DNA from: Streptomyces sp. SAI-135
GTDB taxonomy: Bacteria; Actinomycetota; Actinomycetes; Streptomycetales; Streptomycetaceae
Length of the DNA stretch: 64,000 nt
Direction: 5' to 3'
Assembly: GCF_029893805.1 (NCBI RefSeq)
Contig: NZ_JARXYP010000002.1
Location: 2,170,001-2,234,000 of the forward strand
Of the stretch, positions 8,321 to 16,315 are shown in pieces (positions within the stretch are counted from its first letter, which is position 1; the number at the start of each line of letters is the position of its first letter). The translations under genes were made by a program, and so were the position numbers. Under the pieces are notes generated by a model. That model did no database searches, was not told the origin of the DNA, and saw only the letters and a list, made by a program, of their open reading frames with translations.

Positions 8321-8896
8321 TCAGGCCGCGCTGAAGCTCGGGTCCTTCATCAGGAAGGTCGCCAGCGGCGCACCGTCCACCGTGGCCAGCGCGGTGAAGG
8401 TGACGCCGAGCTTCACGGGAGCGGTACGGACGAGGGCCAGCTCCTCCGTCTCGGTCACCTGGCCGCGGGCGACGATCATGCGGTACTTGACCTCGTCGCC
8501 GTCCACGAACTCCAGCCCGAGCATCCGCTCGTCGAACTTCGGCTCGGCCGCCAGCTCGTACTTGTAGAGGCCGGACCCGGTCGCCGTCTCCTTCACCTGC
8601 CCGCCGCCGAAGAAGAACGGCAGGGTGTCCTCGTTCAGCTGGAGGAGCTGGAACTTGAAGCTCAGGTCGCGGTCGGAGTAGACGAACCTCGCCGAGCTGA
8701 CGCTCTGCCAGGTGTCCACGGGGTCCAGCTTGTCCTTCTTGGAGATCTTGACCCCGTCGGTGGTGGTGTAGCCCAGGTCCTTCCACCCGGCGCCCCACGC
8801 CGCGGCGGTGTCGGCGGGCGGTGCGGTGGCGAGCGGGGCGATGAGCACACGGCCGCTGCCCGCGACCCGGATCTCCTTGGCGTTCGTTCCGGCCAT
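8321..8896 (-). CDS. major tail tube protein
   Basis: 191 residues. I chose ATG 8896 because GGAG lies 7-8 nt upstream. The product begins MAGTNAKEIRVAGSGRVLIA and contains WGAGWKDLGYTTTDGVKI, the classic actinophage tube motif in which a short description of the sample (GWKDLGYTT) precedes a beta-hairpin. Later parts (SVSSARFVYSDRDLSFKFQL, FGGG, KYRMIVARGQVTETEEL) also match tube proteins that stack as hexameric rings. The length is typical. It sits between a terminator-like gene and the chaperone gene. No sheath gene is nearby, so the tail is non-contractile. Confidence 0.82.
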   Translation of the reverse strand: MAGTNAKEIRVAGSGRVLIAPLATAPPADTAAAWGAGWKDLGYTTTDGVKISKKDKLDPVDTWQSVSSARFVYSDRDLSFKFQLLQLNEDTLPFFFGGGQVKETATGSGLYKYELAAEPKFDERMLGLEFVDGDEVKYRMIVARGQVTETEELALVRTAPVKLGVTFTALATVDGAPLATFLMKDPSFSAA

Positions 8897-8972
8897 CACT
8901 GCTCCTTGCTGGAAGACGGACATGACGTGCTGCTGTGGGAGTGCGGCGAAGTCACGCCGCGGACACGGCCGT

Positions 8973-9380
8973 TCAGGCCGGGCGGACCACCAGGCGGGTG
9001 GTCGAGACATAGCGGTTGGCACTGGCGTGCCGGTAGTCGGGCAGCCAGCGCGGCCCGTCCTCCTCGACGACGTCCACGACGGTCGCCCCGCCGTGGCGCA
9101 CGCCTCTGAGCTGGAGCATCAGGGAACGGGCCACGAGGGAGACGGTGTGGGCGGCGGCCTTCGAGGGGCCGTACACCTCGAGGTCGACCAGCGGGTTGTC
9201 GAGCCGCGGGTCCTCCGCCCAGGCGCCGCCCATCCGGGAGACCAGGACGGCGCGCTGCGAGCCGTCGAACCCCGAGGGCGGCGCGACGTCGACGACGACA
9301 CCCGCCAGCTCGCTCCGGTCCTTGAGCAGGTCGACTACCAGCTGCTCCACGTCCGGGAAGGTGACGTACGGCTCACTCAT
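8973..9380 (-). CDS. tail terminator/completion-like protein
   Basis: 135 residues beginning MSEPYVTFPDVEQLVVDLLK and including DVAPPSGFDGSQRAVLVSRM and DLEVYGPSKAAAHTVSL. This pattern of N-terminal helix, short beta-strands and a late helix, together with position before the tube gene, matches the minor tail/tail-terminator group (lambda gpU/HK97 gp10-like), which caps the tube and in phages docks to the connector. The ATG at 9380 lies inside the end of the 55-aa gene (8 bp overlap, ATGAGTGA). It has no strong Shine-Dalgarno sequence of its own, so coupled translation is likely. Confidence 0.65.
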   Translation of the reverse strand: MSEPYVTFPDVEQLVVDLLKDRSELAGVVVDVAPPSGFDGSQRAVLVSRMGGAWAEDPRLDNPLVDLEVYGPSKAAAHTVSLVARSLMLQLRGVRHGGATVVDVVEEDGPRWLPDYRHASANRYVSTTRLVVRPA

Positions 9381-9540
9381 CGGAGTCGGCGGAGGAGTCT
9401 GCGGAGTCTTCGGAGTCCGCCGGGCCCTCCGCGGGCCGTGCGATGACACCGAGCAGTTCTCGCGCGGCCAGGTCGTCCACGTCCACGACGTCACCGGGCT
9501 CGTGGCCGTTCCACCAATAGGTCAACTGGATCTTCTGCAC
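9373..9540 (-). CDS. 55-aa small head-tail-type protein, first gene of the tail block
   Basis: Starts at GTG 9540. The sequence begins VQKIQLTYWWNGHEPGDVVD, then VDDLAARELLGVIARPAE. This short KIxLT...GDVVDVDD..A..L pattern is seen in small proteins near the capsid/connector genes of actinophages (DUF7210-like as I recall it). The last 15 residues are an acidic Ser/Asp tail built from repeated GAC-TCC codons. If the assignment is right, it is the only head-side relic in the block. The upstream region 9541-9704 is less GC-rich and probably holds the promoter; I could not fix -35 and -10 boxes. Confidence 0.55.
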   Translation of the reverse strand: MQKIQLTYWWNGHEPGDVVDVDDLAARELLGVIARPAEGPADSEDSADSSADSDE

Positions 9541-9704
9541 AGCGTTTCCCCCGAAACGATTGGCTGTGAAGTTGCCTGATGGAAGATCAAATTCCGTTGG
9601 TCAAAGGGAAGTTGACGTCCCAGGAACCGCAAATGTAACGGCCGTCCCAAGCACAGCGTGAGCAACTTGAGGTCTCGAACGGATAACGATGACAGGAGAC
9701 GCAC

Positions 9705-9737
9705 AAGCCCCGTCCCCCACGCGAGGGGACGGGGCTT
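9705..9737. terminator. hairpin terminator between sprD-like gene and tail block
   Basis: Perfect 13-bp inverted repeat (arms AAGCCCCGTCCCC and GGGGACGGGGCTT) with a 7-nt loop, 22 bp downstream of the protease stop codon. It separates the protease transcript from the tail block on the same strand. Confidence 0.8.
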
Positions 9738-9759
9738 CCCGCAACACCAGGGCGGAACG

Positions 9760-10842
9760 TCAGCCGATCGACGCGCCCGTCGCCGACAGCGCCTCCGTCA
9801 CCGGCTGGAAGAACGTCTGGCCACCGGAGGTGCAGTCACCGCTGCCGCCGGACGTCAGCCCGATCGCGTTGCTCCCCGAGAACAGCGAGCCGCCGCTGTC
9901 CCCCGGCTCCGCGCACACATCGGTCTGGATCAGCCCGTTCACGATGTCGCCGTTGCCGTAGTTCACCGTCGCGTCCAGGCCGGTGACCTTCCCGGAGTGC
10001 ACCTGGGTCGTGGACCCGCTGCGCGTCACCGACTGGCCGACGGTCGCCGACGCCGCCCCCGTGATCGCCTGCGCGGACCCGTTGTAGAGGTCCACCTCGC
10101 TGGGATGGTCGACCTCGGCCGTGTACTTCACCAGGCCGTAGTCGTTGTCCGGGAAGCTCGACACCTCGTTGGTGCCGATCTGCTTGCCGCCGGCGTCCGA
10201 CCACGTCGAGATCGCCTCGGTGCAGTGCCCGGCGGTGAGGAAGTACGGCTGGCCGCCCTTGACCACGTTGAAGCCGAGGGAGCACCGCCCGCCGGAGCCG
10301 CTGATCGCGTCACCGCCGGCGATGAAGGGCTTGAACTCCCCCTTTGTGCGCTGGAGTTCGGCCACCGGGCCGAGCCCGTCGACCACCTTGGTGAGCTTGG
10401 CCCACTCGGCGGCGGAGACCGTGCGGTCGGCGGTGACGACGACCTTGTTGGTGGTGGGGTCGGTCACCCAGGACGTCCCCGGGACGGTCGCGTCATCGGC
10501 GAGCGTCGTACGCGCGCTCTTCAGCTCGGCGAGGGAGTTCGGGACGACTCTGGCCGTGGCCCCGGCCGCGGAGACGGTCCGTGCCGCTTCCTCGTCGAGC
10601 ACGTTCACCACGAGACTCCTGGTCTTCGCGTCGTAGAACGTCCCTGCCGCGTCCGCGCCCAGTTCCGCCCCGAGCGTCGAGGCGAGCTTTCCGGCCGCGG
10701 CGGCCGAGAGGGCCTTGACGTCGGGCGAGGCCGGCGTCTCGCTGGCGTTCGCAGTCTGCAAGGTGACTCCCGCGGCGACCAGTGCGGTGATGCCCGCACC
10801 TGCCACGACGATCCGCCGCCTGGGTATGCGTCGGTGCTTCAA
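9760..10842 (-). CDS. sprD: streptogrisin D-type secreted serine protease (S1, alpha-lytic class)
   Basis: 360-residue preproenzyme. Residues 1-33 form a signal peptide with an Arg-rich start ([10 protein letters not shown]) and a hydrophobic core. Residues ~40-173 form the alpha-lytic-type prodomain ([15 protein letters not shown]). The mature enzyme begins at Ile174 (IAGGDAIS). The catalytic triad is visible: His206 in LTAGHC, Asp234 in DNDYGLVKY, Ser316 in EPGDSGG. The C-terminal half ([18 protein letters not shown]) follows the streptogrisin pattern and most resembles S. griseus protease D as I recall it. GGAGG lies before the ATG at 10842. A second streptogrisin is encoded 2 kb away on the same strand. 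Confidence 0.88.
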   Translation of the reverse strand: MKHRRIPRRRIVVAGAGITALVAAGVTLQTANASETPASPDVKALSAAAAGKLASTLGAELGADAAGTFYDAKTRSLVVNVLDEEAARTVSAAGATARVVPNSLAELKSARTTLADDATVPGTSWVTDPTTNKVVVTADRTVSAAEWAKLTKVVDGLGPVAELQRTKGEFKPFIAGGDAISGSGGRCSLGFNVVKGGQPYFLTAGHCTEAISTWSDAGGKQIGTNEVSSFPDNDYGLVKYTAEVDHPSEVDLYNGSAQAITGAASATVGQSVTRSGSTTQVHSGKVTGLDATVNYGNGDIVNGLIQTDVCAEPGDSGGSLFSGSNAIGLTSGGSGDCTSGGQTFFQPVTEALSATGASIG

Positions 10843-11075
10843 CTCGCGTCCTCCTGTGGGGGGTCGACCCGGGAGGGTGTGGGGATCTCCAGGGCCGGAA
10901 GGCTGGTTGACGAGCCATTACTCTTCCGGCCCCCACAGGGAGCGCACAAGGGTGACTTCCGGACGCGCGTAGAACGCGGTTGCGCGCCCCCGGGCGGTTT
11001 TGACAGACCACGGTCACCGCTGGCCGTTCACGCTGCAAACACTACGAGCGAGTAACACCGATCAGCCTGTGAGGT

Positions 11076-11945
11076 CTAGTCCTGTCCTGAATTCGACCCT
11101 TCCGGGTCCGGATCCGGGAGGGCCTCAAGAGGCGGACGTTGCTCCTGCACCGGTTGCGGAACAGCGGGCGGCACGGCTCCGACCCCCTGCTGGGCCTTCT
11201 CCAGGAACCGCAGCAGCTCGACGGGGAACGGCAGCACCAGCGTCGAGTTCTTCTCCGCCGCCACCGCCACCACCGTCTGCAACAGCCGCAGTTGCAGCGC
11301 GGCGGGTTGCTCGGACATCTCCCTGGCCGCCTCGGCGAGCTTCTTCGACGCCTGGAGCTCCGCGTCCGCGTTGATGACCCGCGCCCGCCGCTCCCGGTCC
11401 GCCTCGGCCTGCCGGGCCATGGACCGCTTCATCGTCTCGGGCAGGGAGACGTCCTTGATCTCGACCCGGTCGATGGTGACCCCCCACTCCACCGCGGGAC
11501 TGTCGATCATCAACTCCAGCCCCTGGTTGAGCTTTTCGCGGTTGGACAGCAGATCGTCCAGCTCGCTCTTTCCGATGATCGACCGCAGCGAGGTCTGCGC
11601 CATCTGCGCGACGGCGAACCGGTAGTCCTCGACCCGCACGACCGCCTCGGCCGGGGAGGTCACCTTGAAGTAGACGACGGCGTCCACCCGTACCGTGACG
11701 TTGTCCCGGGTGATGCCCTCCTGCCCGGGCACCGGCATGGTCACGATCTGCATGTTGACCTTCCGGAGCTTGTCCACGCCCGGAACGATCATCGTGAACC
11801 CGGGCCCCCGCACGTCCGGCAGGAGCTTTCCGAGACGGAAGACCACGCCCCGTTCGTACTGCTTGACGACGCGTGCGGCCGCCATCACGTACACCGCTCC
11901 GGCGGACACGAGCGTCACGCCCGCCGCCACCAGCTCCTCGACCAT
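11076..11945 (-). CDS. slipin / stomatin-like SPFH membrane protein
   Basis: 289 residues beginning [20 protein letters not shown], one N-terminal membrane hairpin or anchor. The SPFH/PHB domain follows: VVKQYERGVVFRLGKLLPDV, RGPGFTMIVPGVDKL, VDAVVYFKVTSPAEAV and RSIIGKSELDDLLSNR are hallmark slipin segments. After the domain comes a coiled-coil region (QAEADRERRARVINADAEL) and a Pro/Gln-rich acidic tail. Such proteins scaffold membrane microdomains. I chose ATG 11945 because the reading upstream lacks similarity. It is divergent from the hydrolase gene and no NfeD partner gene is adjacent. Confidence 0.88.
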   Translation of the reverse strand: MVEELVAAGVTLVSAGAVYVMAAARVVKQYERGVVFRLGKLLPDVRGPGFTMIVPGVDKLRKVNMQIVTMPVPGQEGITRDNVTVRVDAVVYFKVTSPAEAVVRVEDYRFAVAQMAQTSLRSIIGKSELDDLLSNREKLNQGLELMIDSPAVEWGVTIDRVEIKDVSLPETMKRSMARQAEADRERRARVINADAELQASKKLAEAAREMSEQPAALQLRLLQTVVAVAAEKNSTLVLPFPVELLRFLEKAQQGVGAVPPAVPQPVQEQRPPLEALPDPDPEGSNSGQD

Positions 11946-12003
11946 CGCGACCCCCAGGGTCCGAACCAGGCGCTCAAGGTGTGTACTTCGACGGTAACTC
12001 CGC

Positions 12004-12013
12004 TGTGTACACA
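12004..12013. promoter_or_regulatory. palindrome in the divergent slipin/hydrolase promoter region
   Basis: TGTGTACACA is a perfect 10-bp palindrome, and a half copy (GTGTAC) lies about 25 bp to the left near 11980. The 88-bp divergent gap must contain both promoters. A regulator-binding site is possible, but no regulator gene is adjacent. Confidence 0.3.
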
Positions 12014-12033
12014 AAGGGAGACGGAGGACACGG

Positions 12034-12912
12034 GTGGTCCACGGCATCAGGACACGGGACGGCCGCCGGCTGACGGTCGAGGAGTACGGCGACCCGGACG
12101 GCAGCCCGGTCGTCCTGCTGCACGACGCCCCCGGCTGCCGCTTCGGCGTCGTCCCCCCGCACGTCGTGACCGCGCACCCGCACATCCGGTTCATCGCCTA
12201 CGACCGCCCCGGCTACGGCGACTCGGACCGGCTCCCGGGCCGCCGCGTGGCCGACGCGGCCCGGGACGTGGCGGAGCTGGCCGGCGCCCTCGGACTGGGC
12301 CGCTTCTCGGTGCTCGGTCTCTCCGGCGGAGCCCCGCACGCCCTGGCCTGCGCCGCGCTGCTGCCCTCCCGGGTGCGGCGGGCGGCGGTGCTGGCGTCAC
12401 CCGCGCCCCCGGACGCGAGGGACCTGCGCTGGTTCGACGGCATGGCCGCCTCCCGGGTCGAGGAGTGCACCCGGGCCCTCACTGACCCGCTCGACTTCGC
12501 CGAACGCCTGGCCGCCCGCGCCGCCGGCATCCGCCGCGACCCCGCGCAGCTGCTCGTCGCCCTCCGCGACGGGCTCACGGAGTCCGACCGACGGATCCTC
12601 GCGGTCCCGGCGGTCGCGGAGATGCTGCTGCGCACCTACCGGGAGGCGCTGCGCGGATCGTCGTACGGCTGGCTCGACGACGGCCTCGCCCTGCTCAGCT
12701 CCTGGGGCTTCGACCCGGCGGCCGTCACCCGGCCCGTCCTGCTGTGGCACGGCGGGCAGGACACCTTCTCCCCGGTCGGCCACTTCACCTGGCTGGCGGA
12801 CCGGATCCCCCGTGCCCGGCCCGTCCTCCGGCAGGACGCCGGTCACTTCGGCGCTGTGGCGGCCCTGCCGGACGTACTGGACTGGCTCTGCGTACCACCG
12901 GCCTCGTCGTGA
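12034..12912 (+). CDS. alpha/beta-fold hydrolase
   Basis: 292 residues from GTG 12034, with GGAGG 6-8 nt upstream. It is an alpha/beta hydrolase of the proline iminopeptidase/haloperoxidase-like group. Visible elements are the strand and oxyanion region VVLLHDAPGC, the segment AYDRPGYGDSDR, the nucleophile elbow GLSGGA (Ser97), the acid in LWHGGQDTFSPVGH, and the catalytic His in RQDAGHFG. There is no signal peptide or membrane segment, so it is cytoplasmic. The substrate cannot be told. It is a single gene, divergent from slipin and ending in a strong terminator that it shares with the convergent protease gene. Confidence 0.85.
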   Translation: MVHGIRTRDGRRLTVEEYGDPDGSPVVLLHDAPGCRFGVVPPHVVTAHPHIRFIAYDRPGYGDSDRLPGRRVADAARDVAELAGALGLGRFSVLGLSGGAPHALACAALLPSRVRRAAVLASPAPPDARDLRWFDGMAASRVEECTRALTDPLDFAERLAARAAGIRRDPAQLLVALRDGLTESDRRILAVPAVAEMLLRTYREALRGSSYGWLDDGLALLSSWGFDPAAVTRPVLLWHGGQDTFSPVGHFTWLADRIPRARPVLRQDAGHFGAVAALPDVLDWLCVPPASS

Positions 12913-12920
12913 TCACGACG

Positions 12921-12951
12921 AACCCCCGTACGGCGGATGCGTACGGGGGTT
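12921..12951. terminator. bidirectional hairpin terminator
   Basis: Perfect 11-bp arms AACCCCCGTAC and GTACGGGGGTT around a 9-nt loop, placed between the convergent hydrolase and sprB-like genes. Confidence 0.8.
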
Positions 12952-12988
12952 CACCGGGTGCCGGCTGCGCTGCAGACCGTCGCCGGGG

Positions 12989-13897
12989 CTAGAAGACGCT
13001 GACGCCGTAGGCGCTCAGGGCCTCCGTGACCGGCTGGAAGAAGGTCGTGCCGCCGGAGGAGCAGTTGCCGCTGCCGCCGGAGGTCAGACCGTAGGCGACA
13101 CCGCTGTTGGAGTAGAGCGGGCCGCCGGAGTCGCCGGGCTCGGCGCAGACCGTGGTCTGGATCATGCCGTAGACGACGTCACCGCCGCCGTAGTTGACGG
13201 TCGCGTTCAGCGCGGTGACCCGGCCGCTGTGGGTGCCGGTGGTGGAGCCGCGGCGGTAGACCGTGGTGCCCACGCTCGGGGTGGCGGCGCTGGTGATGTC
13301 GACGCTGCCGACGGTGCCGGAGATCGACGAGGTCGGGTAGCTGGACGAGTACCGGACGAGGCCGTAGTCGTTGGTCGGGAAGCTGGACCCGGCCGTCGAA
13401 CCGAGGGTGGTCGTGTGGCCCGAGTTCGACCACCAGGTGCCCGCGCCGTCGGTGCAGTGACCGGCGGTCAGGAAGTAGTAGGTGCTGCCGCTGCGGACGT
13501 TGAAGCCGAGGGAGCAGCGCCAGCTACTCGCATAGATGGCGTCGCCGCCGGAGATCAGCTTGTTGAACTTGCCCGGGGTCCGCTTGATCGTGAGCGCGTC
13601 GGCGTTGCTGCCCGCCTGCTCCTTGATCTTGGCGATCTCGGCCTGCGAGACCGTGCTGTCGACGGTGACGACGACACGGTTGGTCTTGCTGTCGACGGCC
13701 CAGGCGGTACCCGGGATGTCGGCCTTGAGCACCGAACTGCTGGCGCTCTTGAGTTCGGCCGTGCTGAACGGGGTCGCAGCAGTCGCGTTCGCGCTGGGGA
13801 CCGCGATCGCGGCCGCGGCCACGAGGCCGGTGGTACCGGCGATCAGCCGGGTCCGTCTCGCAATGCCGCTGCGGGGGTTGGTGCGCTTGATCCTCAC
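12989..13897 (-). CDS. sprB: streptogrisin B-type secreted serine protease
   Basis: 302-residue preproenzyme. The signal peptide ([20 protein letters not shown]) ends near residue 38 and is followed by a short prodomain of about 75 residues. Mature Ile115 begins [19 protein letters not shown]. Catalytic residues are His147 (LTAGHC), Asp177 (TNDYGLVRY) and Ser257 ([14 protein letters not shown]). The sequence [17 protein letters not shown] and the C-terminal end [15 protein letters not shown] are close to S. griseus protease B. The short prodomain also fits the A/B class, unlike the longer one of the sprD-like gene. It would be exported and self-cleaved. The 5' region is nearly 500 bp without a gene. 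Confidence 0.9.
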   Translation of the reverse strand: MRIKRTNPRSGIARRTRLIAGTTGLVAAAAIAVPSANATAATPFSTAELKSASSSVLKADIPGTAWAVDSKTNRVVVTVDSTVSQAEIAKIKEQAGSNADALTIKRTPGKFNKLISGGDAIYASSWRCSLGFNVRSGSTYYFLTAGHCTDGAGTWWSNSGHTTTLGSTAGSSFPTNDYGLVRYSSSYPTSSISGTVGSVDITSAATPSVGTTVYRRGSTTGTHSGRVTALNATVNYGGGDVVYGMIQTTVCAEPGDSGGPLYSNSGVAYGLTSGGSGNCSSGGTTFFQPVTEALSAYGVSVF

Positions 13898-14387
13898 GTT
13901 TCGTTCCCTCCAAGGGAAGTCGGGGGCCCGCGTGGGGTCGGGGCCCGTGAGGCGCAGTCAGCGGCACGGTTGTCCGGTTTTCGAACACGCCGTGCTCCTG
14001 ACAAGCGCTGAGGGGGAGTATTCGGCCGAACGGACGGTCGGCGCAAGGGCGCCTTTCGGCCGTCAACCTTGGGAACACCTTTGCGGTTCAGGTGGAACGA
14101 ACCGCCCTGGATTTCCGTCCCGCTCCCCCGCTCCGACAGCCGTGTCGAGGAACCTTCTCAACGACGGGGAGAGACATACGACGTGGTCAAGGCCTGGGAG
14201 CCAGGCCGGCGGCGTCCGCCCCCCGCCGACCGCCGTCCGGCCCTCGCCGTCCGGCGCGCACCGGTGCGGGAAGCGGAACGGAGGGTCGCCGTTCCGCTTC
14301 GCCGTATCGCCGAAAACCGACCCCTTGAGCCATGGCGCCGGAGGTCTGCCGCCGTCGGTCCGGGTGCCCCTGCCGAGATGCGTCTGC
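13898..14387. other. 490-bp intergenic region between sprB-like and LLM genes
   Basis: Holds the sprB-like 5' region on the right-hand side of that gene and a hairpin at 14270-14300. Short open frames are present on both strands but have unconvincing composition and no recognisable motif. I see no RNA gene. Confidence 0.6.
14270..14300. terminator. hairpin downstream of the sulfur-type operon
   Basis: Perfect 11-bp arms GAAGCGGAACG and CGTTCCGCTTC with a 9-nt loop, about 90 bp after the stop of the LLM gene on its transcribed side. Probably the terminator of the 18924-14388 operon. Confidence 0.6.
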
Positions 14388-15473
14388 TCACGATTCAGGG
14401 CGTTCACCGGCCGCGGCGTACCGGTTGGCGGGTCTGGTCAGGCCCAGGTGCTCCCGGAGCGTGCTGCCCGGGTAGAAGGTGCGGAACAGTCCGCGGTGCT
14501 GGAGCAGCGCCACCGTGCCGTTGACCAGGCGTTCCAGGTCGCGCGGCGATTCGGCGGGGATGAGGTGGAAGCCGTCGACGACGCCGTCGCCGTGCCAGCC
14601 GGCGATCAGTTCCGCGAGGTCGACGGGGCCGCCCCGGTACAGCGGGCCGCGCGCACTGTGCCGGGGGCCGCCTCCGCCGTGCCCCGGCTCGGCCGCGTGC
14701 TCGCCGTCACCCAGGTCGACGACAAGACCGGCGAGCACCCGCAGCGCGTCGGGGTCCCGGCCGAACCCCTGTGCCTCCGCGCGCAGTTGCCGGCGTACGG
14801 CGGCGGCCTGCGCGGCACTCGACGCGCGGACCAGGGCCACGTCGGCGTACCGGGCGGCGGTCCCGCGAGCGGCCGGGTCGGTGACGTCGACGACCCGGAC
14901 CGGGTGACCCTGCGGGGGCCGCGGCACGATCGAGGGGCCCCTGACGGAGAAGTACGTGCCCTGGAAGTCGACGTGGTGCAGCTTGTCCCGGTCGATGAAG
15001 CGGCCGGTGCGCACATCGCGTATCTCCGCATCGTCCTCCCAGCTGTCCCACAACCTCGCGGCCACGTCGGCGACTTCACCGGCCTCCTGCCACAGCTCCT
15101 CGGCTGGTGCCGCGCGCCGGCGGCCGAAGAGGCGCGCCTCGCCCTCGGTGGCCGAGACGTCGATGCGCCAGCCCGCCCGGCCCCGGCTGACCCAGTCGAG
15201 CGTCGCGACGGCGGCCTGGACGTGGAAGGGCTCGGTGTGGGTGGTCGTGACGGTGGGCACCAGTCCGATCCGCCCCGTGACGGGCGCGACGCGGGACATG
15301 ACGGCGAGCGCCACGGGCCCGGCCCTGCCGAAGCTGTCGTCCAACGTCACGAAGTCGAGCCCGCCCCGCTCGGCGAGCCGTGCCGCCTCCACGTAGGGAG
15401 CCGCCTCGTGCACCGACGGCTGATCGATGGCTGCGGCGAGGTGCAGCAGCCCTCTGCCGCGCGAGGAGGTCAT
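14388..15473 (-). CDS. LLM-class (luciferase-like) flavin-dependent monooxygenase
   Basis: 361 residues. It is a bacterial luciferase-like TIM barrel using reduced flavin. It shows the family elements FVTLDDSFG, GRIGLVPTVTTTHTEPFHVQ, LDWVSRGRAGWRIDVSATEG (strongly conserved in the NtaA/SsuD/DszA-like branch) and a late HGDGVVDGFHLIP. The last gene of an operon with an amino-acid-type ABC transporter and an FAD/NAD(P) protein, it is likely to desulfurise or open an imported sulfur compound; the substrate is inferred only from context. It follows the ATPase gene by 28 bp. Confidence 0.82.
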   Translation of the reverse strand: MTSSRGRGLLHLAAAIDQPSVHEAAPYVEAARLAERGGLDFVTLDDSFGRAGPVALAVMSRVAPVTGRIGLVPTVTTTHTEPFHVQAAVATLDWVSRGRAGWRIDVSATEGEARLFGRRRAAPAEELWQEAGEVADVAARLWDSWEDDAEIRDVRTGRFIDRDKLHHVDFQGTYFSVRGPSIVPRPPQGHPVRVVDVTDPAARGTAARYADVALVRASSAAQAAAVRRQLRAEAQGFGRDPDALRVLAGLVVDLGDGEHAAEPGHGGGGPRHSARGPLYRGGPVDLAELIAGWHGDGVVDGFHLIPAESPRDLERLVNGTVALLQHRGLFRTFYPGSTLREHLGLTRPANRYAAAGERPES

Positions 15474-15501
15474 CCGGGGATTCCTTTCGGCGAAACGTCC
15501 G

Positions 15502-16263
15502 TCACAGCACCTTGGAAAGAAACGCCCTGGTCCGCTCGCTGCGTGGAGCGTCGAGGACAGCGGACGGCGGTCCCTGTTCGACGATGCGTCCGTCGTCCAT
15601 GAACACCACCGTGTCGGCGACCTCCCGGGCGAAACCGATCTCGTGCGTGACGACGATCATCGTGGTGCCCTGGCCGGCCAGGTCCTTGATGACGTCGAGG
15701 ACCTCGCCCACCAGCTCGGGATCGAGCGCGGAGGTCGGTTCGTCGAACAGCAGCAACCGGGGTTCCAGCGCCAACGCCCGTGCGATCGCCACCCGTTGCT
15801 GCTGTCCGCCGGACAGCTCTCTCGGGTAGGCGGTCTCCTTGTCGGCGAGCCCGACCCGGTCCAGGAGCCGCCGGGCCGCCTCGACGGCCTCCTTGCGCGG
15901 CCGTTTCAGCGCGGACACCGGCGCCTCGACGACGTTGTCCAGCACGGTCAGATGCGGGAACAGGTTGAAGTTCTGGAAGACGAAGCCGATCCGCGTGCGC
16001 TGGCGGAGCACCTCGCGCTCGGGCAGCTCGTACAGCTTGTCGCCGGCACGCCGGTATCCGATGAGGGTGCCGTCCACGCTGATCACGCCCCGGTCCACCT
16101 TCTCCAGATGGTTGACGGTGCGCAGCAGCGTCGACTTGCCGGAGCCGGACGGACCGAGGATCACGGCGACCTCGCCGGTGCGCACCGCGAGGTCGATGCC
16201 CTTGAGCACCTCCAGTGCGCCGAAGCTCTTGCGGACGGACCTGATGTCGACCATGACGCTCAT
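15502..16263 (-). CDS. polar amino acid-type ABC transporter ATP-binding protein
   Basis: 253 residues from ATG 16263. A complete ABC ATPase of the GlnQ/TcyC type: Walker A GPSGSGKST, Q-loop FVFQNFNLFPHLTVLDNV, signature LSGGQQQRVAIARAL, Walker B LLLFDEPTSALD and H-loop VVTHE. The FNLFPH sequence after the Q-loop is typical of amino acid uptake ATPases. It energises import with the permease encoded at 18067-18924 and the divergent binding lipoprotein. It lies 52 bp after the FAD/NAD(P) gene in one operon. Confidence 0.9.
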   Translation of the reverse strand: MSVMVDIRSVRKSFGALEVLKGIDLAVRTGEVAVILGPSGSGKSTLLRTVNHLEKVDRGVISVDGTLIGYRRAGDKLYELPEREVLRQRTRIGFVFQNFNLFPHLTVLDNVVEAPVSALKRPRKEAVEAARRLLDRVGLADKETAYPRELSGGQQQRVAIARALALEPRLLLFDEPTSALDPELVGEVLDVIKDLAGQGTTMIVVTHEIGFAREVADTVVFMDDGRIVEQGPPSAVLDAPRSERTRAFLSKVL

Positions 16264-16315
16264 CGCTGGACTTCCCTGCCTTCCGTATGACTGTCCACAT
16301 GACGTGCCGGGTGGC

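Noticed and set aside
1157..9540. Contractile injection system (eCIS) or R-type tailocin
   Set aside because: No sheath, baseplate wedge, spike or AAA+ ATPase gene is present; the tube protein and gene order are siphovirus-like.
9522..9704. 60-codon minus-strand frame in front of the tail block
   Set aside because: It overlaps the start of the 55-aa gene, lacks a ribosome-binding site and occupies the likely promoter.
14063..14407. Minus-strand frame between the LLM and sprB-like genes
   Set aside because: Spans a terminator hairpin and has no recognisable motif or ribosome-binding site.
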